In this document: piece by piece, positions 7,466 through 14,655 of the stretch
Layout: each line of letters begins with the position of its first letter
Numbering within the stretch: the first letter of the stretch is position 1
NCBI GenBank assembly: GCA_050943315.1
Contig: JBMNOY010000021.1
Location: 1 to 33,113, forward strand
Direction of reading: 5' to 3'
Length of the DNA stretch: 33,113 bases
From: JBDKUD01 sp050943315
Lineage (GTDB): Bacteria; Bacillota; Syntrophomonadia; Syntrophomonadales; Syntrophomonadaceae
Notes under the pieces: model-generated
Databases searched by the model: none
What the model was told of the DNA's origin: nothing
Seen by the model: only the letters and a program-made list of their open reading frames with translations
Made by a program: the position numbers and the translations under genes

Positions 7466-7828
7466 ATGTATAACATTAAGACCAATGAATTAGGAGAGAT
7501 TAATGTTGCTGAAGAAGTAGTAGAGACTATTGCCGGTTTGGCTGCAGTTGACTGCTATGGATTGGTTGGGATGGTTGCCCATAACATTCAATCTGAAATT
7601 AGCAGCATTTTGGGTAGAGAGTCTATTCGCAAAGGGGTAGAAGTATCCGGATCTACTGATGGACTGACAGTTGATGTCCATGTTATAGTTGGATATGGTA
7701 TAAAGATTTCACAGGTTGCTTTTAACATTATGCAGAAGGTGAAATATGTGTTGGAAAATAGTGCTGGACTACCGGTAGCTGCTGTTAATGTTAATGTTAG
7801 AGGGGTAAAAGTCCTGAAAGAAAAGTAG
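7466..7828 (+). CDS. Asp23/Gls24 (YloU-like) envelope stress protein
   Basis: This 120-residue protein belongs to the Asp23/Gls24 family, cytoplasmic proteins linked to cell-envelope homeostasis. The exact activity is unknown. Recognisable blocks are GEINVAEEVVETIAGLAAVDCYGLVGM and LTVDVHVIVGYGIKISQVAF, ending VAAVNVNVRGVKV. ATG 7466 lies six bases after GGAGGG (7454-7459). Longer in-frame starts would overlap the rpmB promoter and are rejected. It is followed after 18 bases by fakA, the same pair as yloU-yloV in Bacillus, and is probably co-transcribed with it. Confidence 0.9.
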   Translation: MYNIKTNELGEINVAEEVVETIAGLAAVDCYGLVGMVAHNIQSEISSILGRESIRKGVEVSGSTDGLTVDVHVIVGYGIKISQVAFNIMQKVKYVLENSAGLPVAAVNVNVRGVKVLKEK

Positions 7829-7846
7829 TAGGGAGGATAAGGAACT

Positions 7847-9475
7847 TTGAGCTTGGATTATTTGACTGGGAAAGACCTGGTGAGGTGTGTAAAGGCGGGC
7901 TGTATTAACCTTGAACACAACCGAGATACCGTCGACATGCTGAATGTTTTCCCAGTTCCAGATGGTGATACAGGTACCAATATGTATTTGACACTGCTGG
8001 CAGCAGTAAAAGAAGCGGAAAAACACCAGGGTGAATCCATAGGCACTGTGGCCAAAGCAATATCAACCGGTTCATTAATGGGGGCCCGGGGTAATTCCGG
8101 GGTAATATTATCCCAGATTTTCCGGGGCATTGCCCGGATATTGGAAGGCAAGGAATCGGCTAATGCTTCCGACGTAGCTCAGGCTTTGAGATCGGGGTCT
8201 GATACTGCTTACAAAGCAGTTATGAAACCGGTGGAGGGTACAATTCTAACCGTAGCCCGCGAAATTGCGAGAGCGTGTGAAACCGAAGCCAAAAAACAGG
8301 CAGACATTGTATCCGTATTGCTGGCAGGTCTCAAAACTGGTCAGGAAACCTTGAAAAAGACGCCGGCCATGCTGCCGGTACTCAGGGAAGCAGGTGTGGT
8401 TGATTCCGGTGGGCAGGGCTTGATTTATTTTCTGGAAGGAGTAATAGAAGGGCTTGCTCACGAAAAGGATATCAAACTGGAAACTTATCTTCAGAAATCA
8501 GGTACACAGAATCAACTGCTAAATAGAGAAGTTAGTCTCGAGTATAAATATTGTACGGAGCTATTAATCAAGGGAGCAGAACTGGAAACAGAGAATATTA
8601 AAGACCACCTTGGCCCCTTGGGGGATTCCATGCTGGTAGTAGGCGCAGATGATATTGTTAAGGTTCATATCCACTCCAATCATCCTGGAAAGGTCCTGGA
8701 AACCTGCCTGCAGTGGGGCGAGTTAAGCGATATCAAGATTAATAATATGGCGGAAGAGACTCATGAGCATCTTAATAATTGGGCGGAGCTGGAAAAGCAA
8801 CAGGAAGATGCTGCCAGGAAAAAAATCGGGCTGGTTGCTGTCGGTGCCGGTGATGGTATTATAGAGATTCTTGAGAGTCTGGGTGTAGATAAAGTAGTTG
8901 AAGGCGGTCAGACTATGAATCCCAGTACCGAGGATTTACTAAATGCCTGCCGTGAAGTTAATGCTGAGAACATAATCGTTTTGCCGAACAATAAAAACAT
9001 AATAATGGCTGCTGAACAGGTAAAGGATTTAATCGACAAGCCTGTGGCCATAATCCCCACCAAATCGGTTATGCAAGCCGTTACGGCACTGGTAGCTTAT
9101 GACCCGGAAGGGGAGATAACCAGCGTTATTAAAGCGATGAATGAAGAAATTCAGGTGGTTAAATATGCGGAAGTTACCTACGCGGTAAGAAACACCAGCA
9201 TTAATGGCCTGGAGATAAAAGAAGGGGATATCATAGGTTTAATTGGCGGAGATATTGTTCTAGCCTGTGATCAACCGGCTGCTGCCGTAGAAGAACTGCT
9301 TCAGAAAATGGTTAACGCTGATAGTGAACTGATAACCCTTTTCTATGGTCAGAATGTAAGCGAAGAGGAGGCCATGCATATTAAAGACACTGCCCAAAAA
9401 CGTTACCCGGACTGTGAAATTGAGGTTCATTATGGAGGCCAACCTCATTATACCTATTTAATTGCAGTGGAATAA
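7847..9475 (+). CDS. fakA: fatty acid kinase-type DhaL/DegV protein (YloV, FakA family)
   Basis: FakA-type proteins phosphorylate fatty acids bound to a FakB (DegV) carrier, making acyl-phosphate for lipid synthesis. The 542-residue protein has an N-terminal DhaL kinase domain with FPVPDGDTGTNMYLTL (Mg-ATP site) and GSLMGARGNSGVILSQI. The central part contains CTELLIKG and VKVHIHSNHPGKVLE, and a DegV-like C-terminal part contains IIVLPNNKNIIMAA and GLIGGDIV. TTG 7847 follows GGGAGGATAAGGA. It forms a pair with asp23. No FakB gene is in the window. In a fatty-acid oxidiser it could decide whether incoming acids go to lipids instead of CoA activation; that is inference. Confidence 0.88.
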   Translation: MSLDYLTGKDLVRCVKAGCINLEHNRDTVDMLNVFPVPDGDTGTNMYLTLLAAVKEAEKHQGESIGTVAKAISTGSLMGARGNSGVILSQIFRGIARILEGKESANASDVAQALRSGSDTAYKAVMKPVEGTILTVAREIARACETEAKKQADIVSVLLAGLKTGQETLKKTPAMLPVLREAGVVDSGGQGLIYFLEGVIEGLAHEKDIKLETYLQKSGTQNQLLNREVSLEYKYCTELLIKGAELETENIKDHLGPLGDSMLVVGADDIVKVHIHSNHPGKVLETCLQWGELSDIKINNMAEETHEHLNNWAELEKQQEDAARKKIGLVAVGAGDGIIEILESLGVDKVVEGGQTMNPSTEDLLNACREVNAENIIVLPNNKNIIMAAEQVKDLIDKPVAIIPTKSVMQAVTALVAYDPEGEITSVIKAMNEEIQVVKYAEVTYAVRNTSINGLEIKEGDIIGLIGGDIVLACDQPAAAVEELLQKMVNADSELITLFYGQNVSEEEAMHIKDTAQKRYPDCEIEVHYGGQPHYTYLIAVE

Positions 9476-9493
9476 AAATCGGGGCATTTAAAG

Positions 9494-9514
9494 GCGGGGA
9501 AGGTCCCGCTTTTT
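9494..9514 (+). terminator. probable terminator after fakA
   Basis: GCGGG (9494-9498) pairs with CCCGC (9505-9509), extended by a G-T and two A-T pairs, and is followed by TTTTTG. It lies 18 bases after the fakA stop and 28 bases before recG. The stem is modest, so read-through into recG is possible. Confidence 0.6.
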
Positions 9515-9541
9515 GTGCTTTATTAGCCATGGAGGATATGA

Positions 9542-11581
9542 TTGAAGGAACTGTTTGAACAAATACAATATTTAAAAGGAGTCGGTCCCAAACGAAGTAA
9601 CCTGTTAAAGCGGCTGGGTATTGAAACTATCTGGGATATGTTGTGGTATATACCACGCAGCTATTTCGATGCGGGTAACACTGAAAAGATTTCTTCACTT
9701 AGGCCGGGATCAAACGCGAGAATAAAAGCAACCGTGAGCATGGTCAAACAGAGTCGTACTTCCCGGGGATTAAGCCTTTTCAAAGCCAAAGTAGCGGATG
9801 AATCCGGGACTATTACCGCCGTTTGGTTCAATCAGGCTTACCTGGCAGGGATTATTAGACCTGGTCAGGAAATTTACCTTTCCGGTAAAGTGAAAAATGT
9901 TTATGGTGAGCGGGAAATTAATGTTGCCTATTATGATCTGGCAGAAAACGGGAAACACCAGGCAGGTATTCTTCCTGTATATCCCCTGACTGAAGGGCTG
10001 AGCCAAAAGGTCCTTAGAAACCTGGTCACATTGGTTCTGGATAATTATTTAAGATATTATCCGGAGATACTTGAAAAAGATATAAAGAATAAATATCAAT
10101 TGGACCATATCCAGGTGGCAATGCGCAACATCCATTTTCCCAAAGACCGTGAAGCCTATTGGCATGCACGCCGCCGGTTAGCTTTTGAGGAATTGTATTT
10201 GTTTCAGATTAATATGTGCAGGGAAAAAGAAAAACGGAAAAACGATCATTATATTGTTCACCAACCGGAATCAGGTTTGGTTAATAAGACTTTGGCTGGT
10301 CTTCCCTTTCGTCTCACTGCTGGCCAACTAAAGGCTCTGAATGAGGTTTTCGCAGACATGGAATCGCCCCGACAGATGAACCGTTTGCTCCAAGGTGATG
10401 TAGGCTCGGGTAAAACGGTAGTTGCTGCCCTGGCCATAGCCAAGTCAGCCTCAGGGGGATACCAATCAGCCCTAATGGCACCAACGGAAATACTTGCCGA
10501 ACAGCATTTTTTATCCATTAATCAATTCTTTGCACAATCGGATGTAACTATTGCCCGGCTTACCGGGTCCACACCTTCCGGTGAACGCAGGTCAATCCTG
10601 GAAGCTGCTGCCATGGGTAACGTTGATGTGGTAGTTGGGACCCATACCCTGATCCAGGATGAGATAAACTTTGCTAATTTAGGCCTGGTGATTATCGATG
10701 AACAGCACCGGTTTGGGGTGCGCCAGAGGGCAACATTGGGCAGAAAAGGCTATGCCCCGGACATTTTAGTTATGACTGCTACCCCTATTCCCAGAACACT
10801 GGCTCTGACTGCTTATGGAGATTTGGATCTGTCAATTATAAGTGAACTCCCCCCGGGACGCAAACCGGTCAAGACTTTATACATAAGAAACGAGTTTCGC
10901 AACCGGGCCTACCAGTTTCTTAGAAAGCAGATAGAAAAAGGTGAGCAGGCCTATATTGTCTGTCCTCTGGTGGAAGAATCGGAGAAACAGGACCTTACAG
11001 CCGCAGTATCTTTGTATAATGAACTCAGCCAGGATATATTCCCCCAGTTTAATGTGGGATTACTGCATGGAAGAATGAAAGCCTCGGAAAAAGACGAAAT
11101 TATGCAGCTATTCAAGCAAGGAGGTATAAAAGTTCTGGTATCCACTACGGTAATTGAAGTAGGTGTTGATGTTCCCAATGCCACGGTAATGGTTGTTGAA
11201 CAGGCGGAACGCTTTGGACTATCTCAGCTGCACCAGTTGAGAGGAAGGGTGGGCCGGGGCAGCCGCCAATCGTACTGTTTACTAATTGGCAATCCCAAAA
11301 CAGAAGAAGGTTTCCGGCGGCTAAAAGCTATGGAAAGGTCTAATGACGGCTTTGAACTGGCCAATGAGGACCTGGCTCTAAGGGGACCGGGAGAGTTCTG
11401 GGGTGTAAAACAACATGGACTGGACTTGTTTCGGGTGGCAGATTTAGTGAAGGATCGGGATTTGGTCCTACTGACCAGGATGATAGTAAACGAGATGGAA
11501 GCTGACACCATAAACGATAACCAGCTCACACCTATACTTGCCTATAAATTTCAAAGAAGTCGCGATATAGCAAGGAATTAG
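9542..11581 (+). CDS. recG: ATP-dependent DNA helicase RecG
   Basis: RecG remodels stalled replication forks and branch-migrates Holliday junctions. The 679-residue length is normal. The N-terminal wedge domain (helix-hairpin-helix-like YLKGVGPKRSNLLKRLG, then an OB fold) precedes the helicase core. The core has LTAGQLKALNEV, Walker A GDVGSGKTVVAALA near residue 285, the DEQH box (VIIDEQHRFGVRQR), MTATPIPRTLALTAYGD, and motif VI LRGRVGRGSRQSYCLL. The C-terminus ends with LRGPGEFWGVKQHG. TTG 9542 sits six bases after GGAGG (9531-9535). In Bacillus recG also follows yloU-yloV, with serine dehydratase genes between; those are absent here. No clear terminator follows. Confidence 0.96.
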   Translation: MKELFEQIQYLKGVGPKRSNLLKRLGIETIWDMLWYIPRSYFDAGNTEKISSLRPGSNARIKATVSMVKQSRTSRGLSLFKAKVADESGTITAVWFNQAYLAGIIRPGQEIYLSGKVKNVYGEREINVAYYDLAENGKHQAGILPVYPLTEGLSQKVLRNLVTLVLDNYLRYYPEILEKDIKNKYQLDHIQVAMRNIHFPKDREAYWHARRRLAFEELYLFQINMCREKEKRKNDHYIVHQPESGLVNKTLAGLPFRLTAGQLKALNEVFADMESPRQMNRLLQGDVGSGKTVVAALAIAKSASGGYQSALMAPTEILAEQHFLSINQFFAQSDVTIARLTGSTPSGERRSILEAAAMGNVDVVVGTHTLIQDEINFANLGLVIIDEQHRFGVRQRATLGRKGYAPDILVMTATPIPRTLALTAYGDLDLSIISELPPGRKPVKTLYIRNEFRNRAYQFLRKQIEKGEQAYIVCPLVEESEKQDLTAAVSLYNELSQDIFPQFNVGLLHGRMKASEKDEIMQLFKQGGIKVLVSTTVIEVGVDVPNATVMVVEQAERFGLSQLHQLRGRVGRGSRQSYCLLIGNPKTEEGFRRLKAMERSNDGFELANEDLALRGPGEFWGVKQHGLDLFRVADLVKDRDLVLLTRMIVNEMEADTINDNQLTPILAYKFQRSRDIARN

Positions 11582-11815
11582 TTTTCGGGAGCCAGTGTAT
11601 TTCAATACAGGCAGCTATATGTAATTAAATATTATCACTGCCGGAACAATCCGCTGTTCTCATACCTGGATAAGCTTACCCAAACCTTTAAATATTTATA
11701 AAAAATGGCCCCAACTACAATGCTAATTAATGGATAATAAAATTGACAAAACTAATGAATTATAATACTACAAGTGCCGACATGTTATTAACTTCTGCAG
11801 AACGGAGGATGGATA
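11582..11815. other. intergenic region between recG and the SASP-like gene
   Basis: AT-rich, with no gene and no obvious recG terminator. Near its 3' end lies a sporulation-type promoter candidate (11756-11787) that reads into the small SASP-like gene. A TTGACA at 11743 is only 12 bases from a TATAAT at 11761, which is too close to form a standard promoter. Confidence 0.5.
11756..11787 (+). promoter_or_regulatory. candidate sigma-G/sigma-F forespore promoter
   Basis: TGAATT at 11756-11761 and CATGTTA at 11781-11787 resemble the sigma-G boxes TGAATA and CATnnTA. The spacing is 18-19 bases, slightly long. It lies 29 bases before a SASP-like start codon, where a forespore promoter is expected. 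Assigned by eye only. Confidence 0.4.
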
Positions 11816-11932
11816 ATGGAAAACAAAACCAACCAGGCAGATAATATTGAGAGACTTAAATTTGAAGTTGGCCAGGAGATGGGCCTAAATTGGGAAAAGA
11901 AGAATAATAATATTAAGAAAAAAATTAAATAG
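11816..11932 (+). CDS. 38-residue SASP-like small protein (N-terminal half of an alpha/beta SASP)
   Basis: This short gene has a good ribosome binding site (GGAGGA at 11804-11809) and ATG at 11816. Its centre, IERLKFEVGQEMGLN, matches the first helix and GPR cleavage region of alpha/beta small acid-soluble spore proteins; the SASP downstream has DTFKFEAAQEVGVN at the same place. The second half of a SASP (the LTARQAGSIGGQMVKK-type segment) is absent. It is replaced by a basic tail, WEKKNNNIKKKIK. No shifted frame restores the missing part. It could be a real mini-SASP, a degenerate duplicate, or a small DNA-binding spore protein. The family link is by motif only. Confidence 0.6.
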   Translation: MENKTNQADNIERLKFEVGQEMGLNWEKKNNNIKKKIK

Positions 11933-12010
11933 CTTTGAAAATACTTCTAGCATATTACTTTGATCTGGGGAAACAATAAGACTACACCAGAAAAAGGAGG
12001 TGAAAGAAAA

Positions 12011-12289
12011 ATGGCAAGCAGAAGTAGCAACAGAATTTTGGTTCCCCAGGCCAGAGCTGCGATGGATACCTTCAAATTTGAAGCAGCTCAGGAGGTAGGA
12101 GTTAACTTAAAGCAGGGCTACAATGGAGACCTCACCGCCCGTCAGGCTGGTAGTATCGGAGGGCAGATGGTTAAGAAAATGATTTATGAATACCAGTCTA
12201 AACAAGCTGCCGGTGCAGGCCCCAGCTTTAACGAGACCCAGGATCTGAATACCATTAAGCAACAGAATCAAAATAGTCCGCAGTTTTAA
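12011..12289 (+). CDS. alpha/beta-type small acid-soluble spore protein
   Basis: SASPs coat forespore DNA, protect it from UV and heat, and are degraded by GPR at germination as an amino acid source. The 92-residue protein contains both conserved SASP segments, DTFKFEAAQEVGVNLKQGYN and LTARQAGSIGGQMVKKMI. The residue after the Glu of the expected GPR cleavage site is Ala (FE-AA) instead of the usual Ile/Val/Phe. A Gln/Asn-rich tail of about 25 residues extends beyond the usual end. ATG 12011 follows a near-perfect AAAGGAGGTGA. Its protease gene gpr lies convergent just downstream. Confidence 0.92.
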   Translation: MASRSSNRILVPQARAAMDTFKFEAAQEVGVNLKQGYNGDLTARQAGSIGGQMVKKMIYEYQSKQAAGAGPSFNETQDLNTIKQQNQNSPQF

Positions 12290-12316
12290 TCTAACCTAAT
12301 TTATATTATAAATATG

Positions 12317-12353
12317 AGGCTGTTCCCGACTCTATTCAGAGAAAGGACAGCCT
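12317..12353. terminator. weak bidirectional hairpin between SASP gene and gpr
   Basis: AGGCTGTTC (12317-12325) pairs with GGACAGCCT (12345-12353), including one wobble pair, around a 19-base loop that can itself pair CTCT with AGAG. T-runs on both sides are short. It lies between two convergent stop codons and probably serves both. Confidence 0.5.
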
Positions 12354-12368
12354 TAATCATTTTGTCCT

Positions 12369-13328
12369 CTAGGTAGCATAAAGCTCCAGCTGCTCCGCGG
12401 AGATACCCGGGAATAAGTTTTTGGCTACTCCCATAGCAATAATCCGGGAACTGTTTTCCACTATTTCGTCAATCTCTTTCGGAGTTACTTGTAATCCACC
12501 ACCGAAAACGGACAATACTTCTTTGACGGAATCCCGGGCGCGAAGATCGTTAAATATGGCTCCTGAGTTACGGCAGTATCTTTGTATGGCTTGCTGGGCA
12601 ATAACTCCTGCGTTTACAATAGTAGGACAGCCTATAGCAATAACCGGTACGCCCAAATCTTTTTCACTTATTGCATGGCGATTATTACCAATTCCGGCAC
12701 CAGGCTGAATACCAGTGTTGGACATCTGGATGGTTGTCCCTATTCGCTGCACATTTTGCGCTGCCAGAGCATCAACTACTACAAGAATGGCTGGTTTAGT
12801 GCTTTCCACAATTCCTTTTATCACTTCATAAGTTTCCAGCCCGGTTATACCCAACACACCTGGGGCTATTCCGCAAGTTGGACGCATACCTTCCACAAGG
12901 GCGTCAGGGGCATAATGGTGGTAATGCCTGGTTATGGGACTATATTCGATAAATTTGGGTCCCAAAGCATCGGCAGTAGCACGCCAATTGCCCAGGCCTA
13001 CCAACAACACGGTTTGGTTAGGCGCTAGCCGGTTTCCAATTAGCACCCCCATGCTTTTATCCATGGCCTGGATTATATCTTCCTTAACATAAGGATCATT
13101 AATCTTTAACGGGGGGGATTCAATTGTAACATAGACTCCTATTGGCCTTCCCATGATTTGTGCTGCAGCTTCAGTCTTGATACTGATGGTGGTCATTTTG
13201 ACGGTAGAGATCGTTTCCACCTGTTCTTCGACTCCCGGTATTTCCTGGTTAGTAGCGCCTCTTATCAGATCACGGGCTTCAACTGCCAAATCAACATACA
13301 GGTTTAATTCAGATATTAAATTTTGCAT
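12369..13328 (-). CDS. gpr: GPR germination protease (aspartic endopeptidase of SASPs)
   Basis: GPR cleaves alpha/beta SASPs early in spore germination. It is made as a zymogen and self-cleaves near its N-terminus. The 319-residue protein begins NLYVDLAVEARDLI, the conserved region around the propeptide cut. It contains VLLVGLGNWRATADALGP and AILVVVDALAAQNVQRIGTTIQ, which carry the two Asp residues expected to be catalytic, followed by GIQPGAGIGNNRHAISE and IGCPTIVNAG. ATG 13328 is preceded on the minus strand by AAAGGGAGGTCAAGG. A GCATA box at 13383-13379 (minus strand) could be part of a forespore promoter, but no good -10 follows. The gene is convergent with its SASP substrate gene. Confidence 0.96.
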   Translation of the reverse strand: MQNLISELNLYVDLAVEARDLIRGATNQEIPGVEEQVETISTVKMTTISIKTEAAAQIMGRPIGVYVTIESPPLKINDPYVKEDIIQAMDKSMGVLIGNRLAPNQTVLLVGLGNWRATADALGPKFIEYSPITRHYHHYAPDALVEGMRPTCGIAPGVLGITGLETYEVIKGIVESTKPAILVVVDALAAQNVQRIGTTIQMSNTGIQPGAGIGNNRHAISEKDLGVPVIAIGCPTIVNAGVIAQQAIQRYCRNSGAIFNDLRARDSVKEVLSVFGGGLQVTPKEIDEIVENSSRIIAMGVAKNLFPGISAEQLELYAT

Positions 13329-13396
13329 AATACCTTGACCTCCCTTTTTAAGCTATTATTGGTTTTATATTGCGATAATATGCTTGACAATATGTT

Positions 13397-13425
13397 AAAA
13401 TGGCGACTTATTAAGTCGCCATTTT
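13397..13425. promoter_or_regulatory. perfect palindrome in the gpr-rsmD divergent region
   Basis: AAAATGGCGACTTA (13397-13410), one central T, and TAAGTCGCCATTTT (13412-13425) form a 29-base near-perfect palindrome. As RNA it gives a strong hairpin with a short loop. On the plus strand TTTT is followed by GGGG, so it is a poor terminator. It lies about 70 bases before gpr and about 200 bases before rsmD. It may be an operator or the end of an unseen short transcript. A second small inverted repeat, TACCAGG/CCTGGTA, lies at 13468-13488. Confidence 0.45.
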
Positions 13426-13544
13426 GGGGAGAGGAGAATTTTGTAAAGTTGTTGGGGAGGGTTTGTTTACCAGGTTTTTTCCCTGGTAGTTATATCATTG
13501 CCAGGAAAAACATAATATATACATTTCTTTAAAAAATTTTTTTA

Positions 13545-13553
13545 TGCTAAAAT
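13545..13553 (+). promoter_or_regulatory. extended -10 promoter box of rsmD (TGCTAAAAT)
   Basis: TGCTAAAAT matches the extended -10 element found upstream of rpmB, pta and the mod regulator. The -35 region (TTCTTT near 13525) is weak. Transcription would start near 13560, about 60 bases before rsmD. Confidence 0.5.
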
Positions 13554-13619
13554 ATTAAATTAATAATCAGGAGAAGGTTATTTTCGAATTGCATCGAAAA
13601 CTTAAAAAGGAGATATGCA

Positions 13620-14216
13620 TTGAGAGTTATTGCTGGCTTAGCCAAGGGCAAAAGATTAAAAGCCCCTGCCGGTCTGAATACACGGCCGGTAACAGATATG
13701 ATAAAAGAAGCCTTGTTTAATGTATTAGGTGATTCAGTCAAAGGCAGTCTTTTTTTGGATTTATTTGCCGGCAGCGGCAGTGTTGGAATCGAGGCACTGA
13801 GCCGCGGGGCGAAGCAGGTAGTTTTTATTGATAATAGTGTTCCGGCAGTAAAGACGATTAAAGAAAACATTTGTAACTGCGGATTTAAGGAAGGATTTTC
13901 TATATACCGGAATGATGTTTTTAAAGCTCTTAGTATTCTCTTTCAACAGGGATATAAGTTTGACATCATCTATATTGATCCTCCTTTTACCGTTGATGAA
14001 ATATTTGACCGGATTATCTGCCATCTTGACGAAACACCCATGTTAACACAATACGGCAAGATAATTCTCCGCACTCGACGAAAAAAACAAATTAATGTTA
14101 GACTTCATGCTTTGGAAGAATACCGCACTAATAATTATGGGGAGTCGGCACTGCATTATTACCGTATGAATAAGGAGGTCAAACTAAATGATGGAGATTT
14201 TCAGAATCCTCGATGA
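13620..14216 (+). CDS. rsmD: 16S rRNA (guanine-966-N2)-methyltransferase
   Basis: RsmD methylates G966 of 16S rRNA during 30S assembly. The 198-residue protein starts RVIAGLAKGKRLKAPAG and TRPVTDMIKEALFNVL, typical of the family. The SAM-binding motif is FLDLFAGSGSVGIEALSRGA and the catalytic N-methyltransferase motif is DIIYIDPPF. TTG 13620 is chosen because it follows AAAAAGGAGATAT and gives the standard N-terminus; an overlapping ATG at 13615 is out of frame and ends at once. The next gene starts within its last 30 bases, so the two are translationally coupled. coaD, its usual partner, is elsewhere in this window. Confidence 0.95.
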   Translation: MRVIAGLAKGKRLKAPAGLNTRPVTDMIKEALFNVLGDSVKGSLFLDLFAGSGSVGIEALSRGAKQVVFIDNSVPAVKTIKENICNCGFKEGFSIYRNDVFKALSILFQQGYKFDIIYIDPPFTVDEIFDRIICHLDETPMLTQYGKIILRTRRKKQINVRLHALEEYRTNNYGESALHYYRMNKEVKLNDGDFQNPR

Positions 14217-14655
14217 TCTTGAGTTAATGATAAAGGATGGCAAAAAAGTACCCTTTTCGAACGGTAAGACCCTTATTGAGAGCAATCGATTTCTTGATCG
14301 GCTGGACCGCATAAGGGCTATTTTGCCCGAAGAGTTGGAAACAGCACGTCAGGTTTTAAGCGATAAGGAAAAAATCGTCAAGGATGCATGTATGGAGGCC
14401 GAGAAATATGTTGAGCAGTCTCGCGACAGGGCAGCCCGCATGCTAGATGATAATGAAATAACCAAAAATGCCATGAGTGTTGCTGAGGAAATCGTGAATA
14501 AAGCCGAACAGGTTGCTCAGGAAATTCGCCGTGACGCCAACGAGTATGCGGAAGGCGTATTAAGCCACATGGAAATAGTTTTACGGCGGGGTATGGAGGC
14601 GGTAGTGCAGGGAAAAGAGGAAATAAGAAAAGGATTAGCTGATAATGATTACTAG
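14188..14655 (+). CDS. coiled-coil protein, DivIVA/ATP synthase subunit-like, unknown function
   Basis: I do not recognise a specific function. The 155-residue protein is highly charged and helical. It has a short N-terminal segment (IFRILDDLELMIKDGKKVPF), then long heptad-rich stretches such as EKIVKDACMEAEKYVEQSRD and EIVNKAEQVAQEIRRDANEY. Such proteins are often labelled ATPase or F0 subunit b-like because of the coiled coil. They commonly sit between rsmD/coaD and ylbJ in clostridia. ATG 14188 lies nine bases after AAGGAGG (14172-14178); a second ATG follows at 14191. It overlaps rsmD by 29 bases. Its stop codon overlaps that of convergent ylbJ. No membrane span or enzyme motif is visible. 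Confidence 0.75.
   Translation: MMEIFRILDDLELMIKDGKKVPFSNGKTLIESNRFLDRLDRIRAILPEELETARQVLSDKEKIVKDACMEAEKYVEQSRDRAARMLDDNEITKNAMSVAEEIVNKAEQVAQEIRRDANEYAEGVLSHMEIVLRRGMEAVVQGKEEIRKGLADNDY

Noticed and set aside
11743..11766. TTGACA and TATAAT as a strong housekeeping promoter before the SASP-like gene
   Set aside because: The spacing is only 12 bases, too short for sigma-A recognition.
12421..13028. Plus-strand frames opposite gpr
   Set aside because: They are shadows of the gpr gene, which has complete family motifs and a good ribosome binding site.
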